A stretch of DNA of 64,000 bases, from positions 1 through 64,000 of the forward strand of contig NZ_CAMFJF010000011.1 in the NCBI RefSeq assembly GCF_945956895.1, written 5' to 3'. Below the pieces are notes generated by a model. That model did no database searches. It was not told the DNA's origin and was given only the letters and a program-made list of their open reading frames with translations. How positions within the stretch are numbered: the stretch's first letter is position 1; every line of letters begins with the position of its first letter. This document shows, one piece after another, positions 17,651 through 25,958 of the stretch. The DNA is from an uncultured Allobosea sp. GTDB taxonomy: Bacteria > Pseudomonadota > Alphaproteobacteria > Rhizobiales > Beijerinckiaceae. A program made the position numbers and the translations under genes.

Positions 17651-17691
17651 TAGCGTATCGGATTGAATATCGTCTTCAGTCCGATACGCTA
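17651..17691. terminator. Perfect 12-bp inverted repeat between convergent genes
   Basis: TAGCGTATCGGA (17651-17662) and TCCGATACGCTA (17680-17691) are perfectly complementary with a 17-base loop. It lies between the host-attachment gene and the end of the nitrate operon, which suits a bidirectional terminator or a repeat unit. A T-rich stretch (CTCTTTGATTTTG) follows on the plus strand. Confidence 0.5.
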
Positions 17692-17751
17692 GCTCTTTGA
17701 TTTTGCATCGGCTTTGACCGAAAGCCGCGCCCCACTTTTCGGGCCGGTGCT

Positions 17752-19332
17752 TCAATAGACATCCGCCTGATAGCGCCCCGCCTTTCGCAGAGCCGCGACA
17801 TAGGCGACGGCCTCGTCGACAGAGCGCCCCCCATGCTCCGCGACCACATCGACCAGCGCGCGCTCGACATCCCTGGCCATCCGCTTGGCGTCGCCGCAGA
17901 CGTAGAAATGCGCGCCCTTCTCCAGCCATGACCAGAGTTCGCCGCCGCGCTCCCGCATGCGGTCCTGGACATAGACCTTCTCGCCGTCGCGCGACCAGGC
18001 CAGCGTCAGGTTGGTCAGGAAGCCTTGATCCTTCATCGCCTGCAGCTCTTCTTCATAGAAGAAATCGCAGGTCCGGCGCTGATGGCCGAAGAACAGCCAG
18101 TTGCGGCCCGACGCCTTCGTCGCCTGCCGGTCATGCAGGAAGGCGCGGAAGGGCGCGACACCGGTGCCCGGACCGCACATGATGATCGGCGTCGCCGGAT
18201 CGGCAGGCAGGCCGAAACCATGGGCACGCTGGACATAGACCGGCACCGTGTCGCCGGGCTGGACGCGCTCGGCCAGGAAGGTCGAAGCGACACCCCAGCG
18301 CGGGCGCGAACCGATCCTGTAGCGCACCGCATCGACCGTCAGCGTGATCCGGCCGGGCGTGGCGTGGTACGACGAAGAGATCGAATAGAGCCGCGGCTGG
18401 AGCGGATCGAGCGCCTCGACGAAAGCCTCCGCCGAGAGGCGGGCCTGCGAGAACTTGTGCAGCGTGCCGAGCACGTCGAGGCGATCGAGATCGCCGTCCG
18501 GATCCTCGCCGGCGGCAAGACGCCTCGCCCTGGCGCGGGCCTCGCCCCCGGTAACGTAGGAGATGAGCTGGAACAAGGCGTCGGGTGCCGGGCCGAGCGC
18601 GCAATCGGCCATAAGCTTGTCACGCAAAGACTTGCCGTTGATGTCGGCATCCGGCTGCGCGCCCAGGAGGGCGATCACCGCGTCGACAAGGCGGGTATCG
18701 TTCTGCGCGACGACGCCGAAGGCGTCGCCGACGACATAGTCGAGACCGCATTCGGAAAGGTCGAACTCGACATGCCAGGTCTCCTTCTCGGAGCCTTCGC
18801 CATTGAGCTTGCGGCGCGAGAGGAAGGTCGCGAGCGCCGGGTTCTCGCGGCAGCGTCCGTGCGCTCCCAGCTCTGATGCAGGAGCGGCCTCGGCGGGAGC
18901 GGCCGGGGCGGAAGAGCCGGTCTCCTCCACCAGCGCCTTGACTTGACGAAGCGTTTCCTTGCCGCCGGGCGCGCAGAGATTGAGCCGCCCCTCGGTTCCT
19001 GAGGCGATGGCAGCGGAATAGGTCTCGCAGACATAGCCGCATTGCCCGCAATCCTGCTGGGCCATGGCGGCGTAGAGCCTGCGCGGCAGAGGCTTGCCCT
19101 CGGCCAGCTTCATGCGCTCGGCGATCTCCAGCGACGGATCGTGCCAGGGTGCCCCGTCCTCGGCCTCGGCCATGACGGCGGCGTTCTCGACCGGCGAGAG
19201 CGCGGTCACGCCGGCATTGTCGAGCGAGAGCAAACCGGCGAAGAAGCCGTTCAGCCAGAAGCGCTGCTCCTCGCTGAAGGGCGCGGTTTCGGGCAGAACC
19301 TGGACGATGGGGGACGGGGTTTGGACCGTCAT
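17752..19332 (-). CDS. CysJ-like NADPH reductase with RnfB-type Fe-S motif
   Basis: A 526-residue reductase, last gene of the nitrate operon. It has the FAD-binding (RLYSISSSY near residue 312) and NADP-binding (CGPGTGVAPFRAF near 385) modules of sulfite reductase flavoprotein. The N-terminal flavodoxin domain is absent. In its place are Cys 95, 98, 102 and 120 in the pattern CGQC...C...CAPGG, closely resembling the 4Fe-4S motif of RnfB. This suggests an NADPH to FAD to 4Fe-4S relay feeding the siroheme nitrite reductase encoded just upstream. The ATG at 19332 (MTVQTPSP) is chosen because the extension to 19425 is the repeat-rich intergenic region. Confidence 0.85.
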   Translation of the reverse strand: MTVQTPSPIVQVLPETAPFSEEQRFWLNGFFAGLLSLDNAGVTALSPVENAAVMAEAEDGAPWHDPSLEIAERMKLAEGKPLPRRLYAAMAQQDCGQCGYVCETYSAAIASGTEGRLNLCAPGGKETLRQVKALVEETGSSAPAAPAEAAPASELGAHGRCRENPALATFLSRRKLNGEGSEKETWHVEFDLSECGLDYVVGDAFGVVAQNDTRLVDAVIALLGAQPDADINGKSLRDKLMADCALGPAPDALFQLISYVTGGEARARARRLAAGEDPDGDLDRLDVLGTLHKFSQARLSAEAFVEALDPLQPRLYSISSSYHATPGRITLTVDAVRYRIGSRPRWGVASTFLAERVQPGDTVPVYVQRAHGFGLPADPATPIIMCGPGTGVAPFRAFLHDRQATKASGRNWLFFGHQRRTCDFFYEEELQAMKDQGFLTNLTLAWSRDGEKVYVQDRMRERGGELWSWLEKGAHFYVCGDAKRMARDVERALVDVVAEHGGRSVDEAVAYVAALRKAGRYQADVY

Positions 19333-19370
19333 GCACGGATGCTCCCCGTCATGCTCGCCCTTGTGGCGAA

Positions 19371-19435
19371 CATCCACGTCTTGAACACGCCTTTCAACCA
19401 GCGAAGACGTGGATGGTCGGGACAAGCCCGACCAT
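19371..19435. repeat. Intergenic palindromic repeat (two hairpins)
   Basis: CATCCACGTCTT (19371-19382) pairs with AAGACGTGGATG (19404-19415). It is immediately followed by ATGGTCGGG (19413-19421) pairing with CCCGACCAT (19427-19435). It lies inside the nitrate operon between nirA and the CysJ-like gene. The design resembles REP/BIME-type elements and could modulate downstream expression. Confidence 0.65.
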
Positions 19436-19456
19436 GATGGCGGTGCATGTCGTTGC

Positions 19457-21253
19457 TCATGCCGCGTCTCCGATCTGCTCGACCATGATCTGCAATGCTG
19501 CGATCTCGTGGCGGCGGGCGAAGGCGACGAAACTCTCGTCCGGCGCGGCGCGATGCGTCTGCCAGCTGCGCAGGATCGCCTCGACGAGAGCCGGCGCGTC
19601 CTCTGCCTTCACATTGGACTGGAATTCGCGGCCCATCCCGCCCTCGACGCCGAAGCCGCCGCCGACGAAGACATGGTAGCCGGGCACGGTGTCGCCCTCG
19701 TCATTGACCGAGACCTTGGCGCCGATCAGGCCAAGATCGCCGATATAGTGCTGGGCGCAGGAATTGTGGCAGCCCGTCAGGTGGATGTTGACCGGCGTGT
19801 CTAGCGTGATCCGCGGCTCGCAATGGGCGGCGATGGCGAGCGCATCTTCCTTGGTATGGGCACCGGCGAACTTGCAGCCGGTCGCGCCGGTGCAGGCGAT
19901 CAACCCGGCGCGCAGCACCGAGGTTTCGGCGGAGAGGCCGACAGCCTGCAGATGGGCGAGCACGTCCTCGACCTTCGCGTCAGGCACGCCGGAGATCAGC
20001 AGGTTCTGCCAGACGGTGAGGCGGATATCGCCGTCGCCGCATTGATTGGCGATCGAAGCGATGACTCGCATCTGCTGCACCGTAAGCTTGCCGACAGGCA
20101 GCGCCACGCCGATCCAGCTGAGGCCGGCCTGGGCCTGCGGGTGGACGCCGATATGGGCGAGCCGGTCATAGACCGGGCGCGGTTTGACGAAGGCGCTATC
20201 GAGCCGGATCAGCCGGCGGCCGAGCTTCTCCTCGACGGCGGCGAGGAACGTGTCGAAGCCCCAGGCATCGAGAACGTATTTGAGGCGCGACTTGTTGCGG
20301 TCGGTGCGATTTCCGTTGGCGGTGAAGACGCGCACGATCGCATCCGCGACGGCGATCGCATCGGAAGGAGCGACGATCACGCCGGTGTCGCGCGCGAGGT
20401 CCTTGTGGCCGGTGATGCCGCCGAGCGCAAGGCGATACCAGATGCCGGGCGCGACCGATTGCCCGTCGAAAGAGGCGCCCTCCCCGACCTCGATGGCCTG
20501 AAAGCCGATATCGTTCGTGTCTTCCAGCGTCGCGATCGAGCCGGCGCCGTCGAAAGCGACGTTGAACTTGCGCGGCAGGCCATAGAGCGAGCGGTCGTTC
20601 AGGATGTGATGGTGCCAGGCGCGGGCATGCGGGCGCGTGTCGAGCAGCTCCAGCGGGTCGATGCCGGCCGTCGCCGAGCCCGTGACATTGCGGATGTTGT
20701 CGGCGCCGGAGCCCTTGGCGGTGAGGCCGAGATCGGCGAGCCCCTCCAGCAGCAGCGGCGCGCTCTCGGCGGCGATCTCGCGAATCTGGAGATTGGCGCG
20801 AGTCGTGACGTGGCTGTAGCCGCCGCCATAGCTCTCCGCGAGATCGGCGACGCCGGCGAACTGCCAGCTCTTCAAGATGCCGTTGGGAATCCGCAGCCGG
20901 CACATATAGCTGTTCTGCGCCGGAGCCACGTAGAACAGCCCGTGATAACGCCAGCGGAAATTGTCCTCCGGCTTGGGGTAGATGCCGGCGCCCGCCTGCT
21001 CCTTGAAGCGGGCATAGGCGTCGAAGGGGTGTTCGGCGGCCTTCCATTTCTCCTGATCGACGAGCTTGCCGCCGGCCGCGATCGTTTTCGCCTGGGCCTC
21101 GGCATGCTCCTTGTCGGGGCCATCAGGCTTCACCGGGGCGCTGCCCGGTGCTCCGCCAAGCGGACCCAGGCCGCGGGCCGTGCGGGCCGACTGCATGCCG
21201 CTGACGAAGCCTTCGAGATAACGCTTCTGGTCGGGGGTGAAATCGTCGCTCAT
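19457..21253 (-). CDS. nirA: NirA-family siroheme nitrite reductase
   Basis: A 598-residue ferredoxin-type nitrite/sulfite reductase that reduces nitrite to ammonium in the cytoplasm. The siroheme/4Fe-4S ligands are visible as C-x5-C (CTGATGC near residue 455) and C-x3-C (CHNSC near 496). Two ferredoxin-like half-domains precede them (GIYPKPEDNFRWRYHG near 90). The ATG at 21253 (MSDDFTPDQKRYLEGF) is preferred over the upstream ATG at 21310, which lies in a repeat. The neighbouring reductase gene probably supplies electrons. The N-terminal 75 residues include a family-typical linker rich in Gly and Pro. Confidence 0.92.
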   Translation of the reverse strand: MSDDFTPDQKRYLEGFVSGMQSARTARGLGPLGGAPGSAPVKPDGPDKEHAEAQAKTIAAGGKLVDQEKWKAAEHPFDAYARFKEQAGAGIYPKPEDNFRWRYHGLFYVAPAQNSYMCRLRIPNGILKSWQFAGVADLAESYGGGYSHVTTRANLQIREIAAESAPLLLEGLADLGLTAKGSGADNIRNVTGSATAGIDPLELLDTRPHARAWHHHILNDRSLYGLPRKFNVAFDGAGSIATLEDTNDIGFQAIEVGEGASFDGQSVAPGIWYRLALGGITGHKDLARDTGVIVAPSDAIAVADAIVRVFTANGNRTDRNKSRLKYVLDAWGFDTFLAAVEEKLGRRLIRLDSAFVKPRPVYDRLAHIGVHPQAQAGLSWIGVALPVGKLTVQQMRVIASIANQCGDGDIRLTVWQNLLISGVPDAKVEDVLAHLQAVGLSAETSVLRAGLIACTGATGCKFAGAHTKEDALAIAAHCEPRITLDTPVNIHLTGCHNSCAQHYIGDLGLIGAKVSVNDEGDTVPGYHVFVGGGFGVEGGMGREFQSNVKAEDAPALVEAILRSWQTHRAAPDESFVAFARRHEIAALQIMVEQIGDAA

Positions 21254-21304
21254 GACCAAATGCTTTTCAAGACCAATGGGTGAGACCGTCACCTGATCCT
21301 CGAC

Positions 21305-21397
21305 CGTCATCCCGGGCTTGCCCCGGGATCCATCGTAGGGTTCGACAGGGTCCTATGATGGATCCCGGATCTCCGCTTCGCTGCGTCCGGGATGACG
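21305..21397. repeat. REP-like palindromic repeat, copy A
   Basis: Nested inverted repeats. The outer arms are CGTCATCCCGG at 21305 and CCGGGATGACG ending at 21397. The inner arms are CCGGGATCCATCGTAGG and CCTATGATGGATCCCGG. A second copy with the same arms lies at 40689-40795. It sits between nrtD and nirA inside the operon. Confidence 0.75.
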
Positions 21398-21416
21398 TGA
21401 AGGACGGCACGAAGGA

Positions 21417-22208
21417 CTACGCCGCCTCGACGAAGCGATGGCGCTCGTAGAGGAATTTCAGCACGGCCTCGCGCGCCGCGATGTAGGTGCGGTCGGAGAC
21501 CAGCTCGAGCCGCTTGCGCGGGCGGGCGAGGCGCACGTCCAGAACCTCGCCGATGCGGGCGGAGGGGCCGTTGGTCATCATCACGATCCGGTCCGAGAGC
21601 AGCACGGCCTCGTCGACGTCATGGGTGATCATGATCATCGTGTTGCCGAGCGCGGCGTGGATCTGCATCACCGAGTCCTGCAGATGCGCGCGGGTCAAAG
21701 CGTCGAGCGCGCCGAAGGGCTCGTCGAGCAGCAGGATCTTCGGTTCCATGGCGAGGCCCCGCGCGATGCCGACGCGCTGCTTCATGCCGCCCGAGATTTC
21801 GCCGGGCCGCCTGTCCCTGGCGTGGGCCATCTGGACGAGGTCGAGATTGTGCATGATCCAGTCATGCCGCTCGGCCCGGCTCTTCTTAGCCCCGAAGACC
21901 TTGTTCACGGCGAGCGCGACATTGTCGTAGACGGTGAGCCAGGGCAGCAGCGAATGGTTCTGGAAGACCACGGCCCGGTCGGGGCCCGGCGCATTGACCT
22001 CCTTGCCTTCGAGCAGGATCGCGCCCGCGCTGACGGGCGTCAGCCCGGCGACGATGTTGAGCAGGGTCGACTTGCCGCAGCCGGAATGGCCGATGATCGA
22101 GACGAACTCGCCCTTGTCGATGACGAGGTTGATGTCCTTGAGGACTTCCGTTGTCGCGGCGCCACGCTGGAAGCGTTTGTCGACATGGTCGATCTTCAGA
22201 TAGCTCAT
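21417..22208 (-). CDS. nrtD: Nitrate/nitrite ABC transporter ATP-binding protein
   Basis: A 263-residue ATPase of the nitrate/sulfonate/taurine type. It has Walker A GHSGCGKST near residue 40, signature ISGGMKQRVGIARG near 135 and Walker B ILLLDEPFGALD near 160. The segment APGPDRAVVFQNHSLLPWLTVYDN is typical of NrtD/NasD. It lacks the extra substrate-binding domain of cyanobacterial NrtC. The ATG at 22208 follows the permease stop by 11 bases. With nrtA and nrtB it forms a nitrate importer feeding NasA. Confidence 0.93.
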   Translation of the reverse strand: MSYLKIDHVDKRFQRGAATTEVLKDINLVIDKGEFVSIIGHSGCGKSTLLNIVAGLTPVSAGAILLEGKEVNAPGPDRAVVFQNHSLLPWLTVYDNVALAVNKVFGAKKSRAERHDWIMHNLDLVQMAHARDRRPGEISGGMKQRVGIARGLAMEPKILLLDEPFGALDALTRAHLQDSVMQIHAALGNTMIMITHDVDEAVLLSDRIVMMTNGPSARIGEVLDVRLARPRKRLELVSDRTYIAAREAVLKFLYERHRFVEAA

Positions 22209-22219
22209 CGCTTCGCTCC

Positions 22220-23128
22220 TCAATTCGTCGCGGTGCCGCGGGTGACGACATGGCCGACGAGAGCGACGAGGCGGTCGAGCAGGAAGCCGACCACGCCGAT
22301 ATAGACCAGCGCCACGATGATGTCGGACAGGCGGGACGAATTCCACGCGTCCCAGATGAAGAAGCCGATGCCGACGCCGCCGGTCAGCATCTCGGCCGCG
22401 ACGATGGCGAGCCAGGACAGGCCGACGCCGATGCGAAGCCCCGTGAAGATGTAGGGCGCGGCCGAGGGCACCATGATCTTGTAGAAGAACTCGATCTGGT
22501 TCAGCCGCAGCACCTCGGCGACATTGCGGTAATCCTGCGGGATGTTGCGGATGCCGACGGCGGTATTGATGATCACCGGCCAGATCGCGGTGATGAAGAT
22601 CACGAAGATCGCCGAGGGCTGGCTGTCGCGGAAAGCGGCGAGCGAGAGCGGCAGCCAGGCGAGCGGCGGCACCGTGCGCAGCACCTGGAAGACCGGGTCG
22701 AGCCCGCGCATCATCCAGACGGACTGGCCGACAAGCGCCCCGAGCAGCACGCCGACCACGGCGGCGAGGCTGAAGCCGATCGCGACGCGCTGCAGCGAGA
22801 CGAGGATACGCCAGCCCAGCCCGATATCCTGCGAGCCCGCCCAGTAGAACGGCTCGACGATCAGATCCTTCGCCTCTCCCCAGATCTTCGTCGGGGGCGG
22901 CAGCGAGGATTGCGGGCCGGACGCCGCGAGCTGCCAGAACAGCAGGATCAGCGCGACCGTGACCAGCGGTGGCAGCAGGTTGACGAGAACGCTCTTTGCC
23001 AAGGGCGCGAGCTTCGCCGCGAAGGGCTTCGACGGCCCTGCCGGCAAGGGCACGACCTCCGGTGGCTTGCCCGAGAGCGTGACGACCGTCGCGCTCGCAG
23101 TCGCGCCTTTCAAGACAGGCTGCCCCAT
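22220..23128 (-). CDS. nrtB: Nitrate ABC transporter permease
   Basis: A 302-residue permease with about six membrane helices beginning near residue 45 (LLPPLVTVALILLFWQLAA). The conserved permease loop EVLRLNQIEFFYKIMVPSA near 200 contacts the ATPase. The start is at ATG 23128 (MGQPVLKG) with GGAGAG upstream; the open frame further upstream is antisense-like sequence within nasA. It lies between nasA (41 bases upstream) and nrtD (11 bases downstream), in the usual partnership for high-affinity nitrate uptake. Confidence 0.92.
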   Translation of the reverse strand: MGQPVLKGATASATVVTLSGKPPEVVPLPAGPSKPFAAKLAPLAKSVLVNLLPPLVTVALILLFWQLAASGPQSSLPPPTKIWGEAKDLIVEPFYWAGSQDIGLGWRILVSLQRVAIGFSLAAVVGVLLGALVGQSVWMMRGLDPVFQVLRTVPPLAWLPLSLAAFRDSQPSAIFVIFITAIWPVIINTAVGIRNIPQDYRNVAEVLRLNQIEFFYKIMVPSAAPYIFTGLRIGVGLSWLAIVAAEMLTGGVGIGFFIWDAWNSSRLSDIIVALVYIGVVGFLLDRLVALVGHVVTRGTATN

Positions 23129-23168
23129 GTTCCAGTCTCTCCTCTGACCGAGCTCATCGTCGCGTTCG

Positions 23169-25958
23169 TCATGCCGCCTCGCTGGAGCCCTTCCGCGCTT
23201 CTCCGAAACGCAGAAGGGCTCCATCCTTTTCTTCGGTCGCATTTTCTTCACGCGAACCGGCATCCACTTCGCTCGAAAATGCTTTCGCGCGCGCCTGCGC
23301 GCCGATGCGGCGGATTTCGGGGAGGCAGGAGCCGCAATTGGTCCCCGCCTTGAGTCGCAGGCCGATCTCCTCGGCCGTCGCGGCACCAGCTTCGAAGGCG
23401 GCGCAGATGGCATTGAGGCCGACGCCGAAGCAGGCGCAGACGGTCGGGCCGGGTTCGACCCCGCCAGGTTTTTGCCCCGAGAGCAGGGCGAGCCTGTTCT
23501 CCACGGTGGCCGTTTGATCGGCGAAGACGGCCTTGACCGTGTCCCAGAGCGGCGCGCGACCGGCCGGCGCGAAGAAGAGAGCGGCCTGGAGCCGGCCATC
23601 CCGGAGCACGGCACAGCGATAGCTGCCGCCATCGCGGTCGATCAGCTCGGTCAGCCCATCCGCGCCGAAACGGTCCCGCATCAGGGCGGCCATGGCCTCG
23701 ACAGGCGCATCCGTGCTGAAAAGCCGGCCCTCGCCTCCCTGCACGGCAAGCCGCGCCCACCAGCTCCCCGCCGGCAGTGCAAAGGACTCGCGAGAGAGAA
23801 CGAAGCCCTCGAAGCGATAGGCGACCGGCGCGATCGAAACCGGCGTCGCCTTCATCTCGGGCTGACCGGAGAGGGGATCGCAGAGCGGCTGCGTCAGGGC
23901 GCCGATCCTGGCGTCGGACGCCATCTCGTCCGACCAGTGGATCGGCGCAAAGAGCACACCCTCGCCGACACCCGCATCGGCCACGACCTTGAGCACCGCG
24001 CCGCCATGGGCGCTGGCAAGACGGGCGAAGCCGCCCTCGACCAGTCCGAAGCGCGTGATATCGCCCCGATGCACATACACCGCAGGCTCGGCGATATGCG
24101 CGCTGAGACGCGGGCTGAGGCCTGTTCGCGTCATCGTATGCCAGTGGTCGCGGACGCGGCCGGTGTTGAGCAGCAGCGGAAAAGCCTCGCTCGTTGCCGT
24201 GGCCAGCTTCGGCGCGGCGAGCGGGCGCATCTGCGCGCGGTGCTCGGGGCCGAAGAAGTTGCCGTCACCGAAGAGCCGTGCGGTGCCTTGGAGGTGGCGC
24301 GCTGGGGCGGGCCATTGCACCGGCCTGAGCCCGTCATAGGCCGCCTTGTCGAGGCCGGCATGGGCGCCGATGTCGAAATCGCGCGTGCCGTCGTTCTCGA
24401 AAGCGGAGAGCGCCGCATGCTCGGCATAGATTGCGTGTTGGCCAGCATACGTGAACGCCGCGCCGAAGCCGAGGCGCTTGGCGACCTCGCAGACGATCCA
24501 CCAGTCCGGCTTCACCTCGCCGGGCAGCGGCAGGAAGGCGCGCTGACGCGAGATTCTGCGCTCGGAATTGGTGACGGTGCCGTCCTTCTCGCCCCAAGCG
24601 GCTGCCGGCAGGATGTAATGCGGTCCAGCCGCGAGCGTGTCGTTCGAAAGCACGTTTTCGGAAACAATGAAGAGATCGAGGCCGGCGAGCGCAGCGCGGA
24701 CCTTGTCCGCATCCGGGAGGGAGACGGCGGGGTTCGTCGCCATCACCCACAGGGCGCGGATACGGCGCTCCGCGACCGCTTCCAGCATCTGGACGGCCTT
24801 CAGACCTTCGCGGCGGGCCATGTTCGGCGCCTGCCAAAAGCGGCGGACGCGATCGATCTCTTCCGCGCCGTAGCCCATATGGGCGGCGAGCGTGTTGGCG
24901 AGGCCGCCGACCTCGCGTCCGCCCATGGCGTTGGGCTGGCCGGTCAGCGAGAACGGGCCGCAGCCGGGACGCCCGATCCTGCCGGTTGCGAGATGGCAAT
25001 TCAGGATCGCGGCGACCTTGTCGGTGCCTTGTGCCGACTGGTTGACGCCCTGGCTCCAGGCCGTGACGACATGAGGCGTGCTGGCCCAGAGTTCGTAAAA
25101 GGCTGTGATCTGCGTCTCCGCCAGGCCGGTCAGGGCGGAAACGGCAGCAATGTCGGGGCCGATCTCGCGCGCATTGGCGAGCGCCTCGTCGAAGCCGAAG
25201 ACATGGCGCGTGATATAGGTGCGGTCGACGAGGCCGCGGCCGGCGAGATGGACGAGGAGGCCGGCGAAGAGTGCGGCGTCGGAGCCGGGCTTCAACGCCA
25301 GCACCATGTCGGCGTCTTCCGCCGTCGCGGTGATGCGCGGATCGAGCACGACGAGGCGCGCGCCGCGCTCCCGCCGATTATCCTGCATGCGCCGGAACAG
25401 GATCGGATGGCACCACGCCGTATTCGAGCCGACGAGCACGATCAGATCGGCGCTGTCGAAATCCTCATAGGCACCGGGCACAGTGTCCGAGCCGAAGACA
25501 CGGCGCTGCGCCGCGACCGTCGAGGACATGCACAGCCGCGAATTGGTGTCGACATGGGGCGTTCCGACGAAGCCCTTGGCCAGCTTGTTGGCGACGTAGT
25601 AGTCCTCGGTCAGGAGCTGGCCTGAGAGATAGAAGGCGATCGCCTCGGGGCCGTGCTCGGCGGCGATGGTCCGCACCCCGACGGCGATGGCGTCGAGCGC
25701 CTCGTCCCAACTGACCCTGTCATAGCTGCCGGCGGCGTTGCGCTTCAGCGGGTGCAGCACCCGGCTGCCAAGCTCTAGCGTCTCGCCGAGCGCAGAGCCC
25801 TTGGAGCAGAGCCGCCCGCGATTGGCCGGGTGATCCGCATCGCCCGCGATGGCCGCGCCGCCCAGACCGTCCGGCGTGGCCAGAACGCCGCAGCCGACGC
25901 CGCAATAGGGGCAGGTGGTGCGTGTTGCGGCTGGAGCAAGGGGAGCATCGTGGCGCAT
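23169..25958 (-). CDS. nasA: Assimilatory nitrate reductase catalytic subunit
   Basis: A 929-residue molybdopterin (bis-MGD) enzyme that reduces nitrate to nitrite in the cytoplasm. The N-terminal 4Fe-4S ligands are Cys 16, 19, 23 (CPYCGVGC) and Cys 51 (RLCSKG). Molybdopterin oxidoreductase domains follow (SNTAWCHPILFRRMQ; GCGPFSLTGQPNAMGGREVGG). Near the C terminus, CACFGVG...CGSCLPEI is a BFD-like 2Fe-2S domain, as in Klebsiella-type NasA. The start at 25958 overlaps the stop of the preceding reductase gene by one base (TGATG), indicating coupling. No signal peptide is present, consistent with an assimilatory enzyme. Confidence 0.95.
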   Translation of the reverse strand: MRHDAPLAPAATRTTCPYCGVGCGVLATPDGLGGAAIAGDADHPANRGRLCSKGSALGETLELGSRVLHPLKRNAAGSYDRVSWDEALDAIAVGVRTIAAEHGPEAIAFYLSGQLLTEDYYVANKLAKGFVGTPHVDTNSRLCMSSTVAAQRRVFGSDTVPGAYEDFDSADLIVLVGSNTAWCHPILFRRMQDNRRERGARLVVLDPRITATAEDADMVLALKPGSDAALFAGLLVHLAGRGLVDRTYITRHVFGFDEALANAREIGPDIAAVSALTGLAETQITAFYELWASTPHVVTAWSQGVNQSAQGTDKVAAILNCHLATGRIGRPGCGPFSLTGQPNAMGGREVGGLANTLAAHMGYGAEEIDRVRRFWQAPNMARREGLKAVQMLEAVAERRIRALWVMATNPAVSLPDADKVRAALAGLDLFIVSENVLSNDTLAAGPHYILPAAAWGEKDGTVTNSERRISRQRAFLPLPGEVKPDWWIVCEVAKRLGFGAAFTYAGQHAIYAEHAALSAFENDGTRDFDIGAHAGLDKAAYDGLRPVQWPAPARHLQGTARLFGDGNFFGPEHRAQMRPLAAPKLATATSEAFPLLLNTGRVRDHWHTMTRTGLSPRLSAHIAEPAVYVHRGDITRFGLVEGGFARLASAHGGAVLKVVADAGVGEGVLFAPIHWSDEMASDARIGALTQPLCDPLSGQPEMKATPVSIAPVAYRFEGFVLSRESFALPAGSWWARLAVQGGEGRLFSTDAPVEAMAALMRDRFGADGLTELIDRDGGSYRCAVLRDGRLQAALFFAPAGRAPLWDTVKAVFADQTATVENRLALLSGQKPGGVEPGPTVCACFGVGLNAICAAFEAGAATAEEIGLRLKAGTNCGSCLPEIRRIGAQARAKAFSSEVDAGSREENATEEKDGALLRFGEARKGSSEAA

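Noticed and set aside
19823..21283. 486-codon open frame antisense to nirA
   Set aside because: Shadow of nirA; composition is low-complexity and charged, with no domain.
23472..25625. Very long open frame (717 codons) antisense to nasA
   Set aside because: It mirrors the codon structure of nasA in a high-GC genome, is rich in Arg, Gly and Glu, and has no conserved motif or ribosome site.
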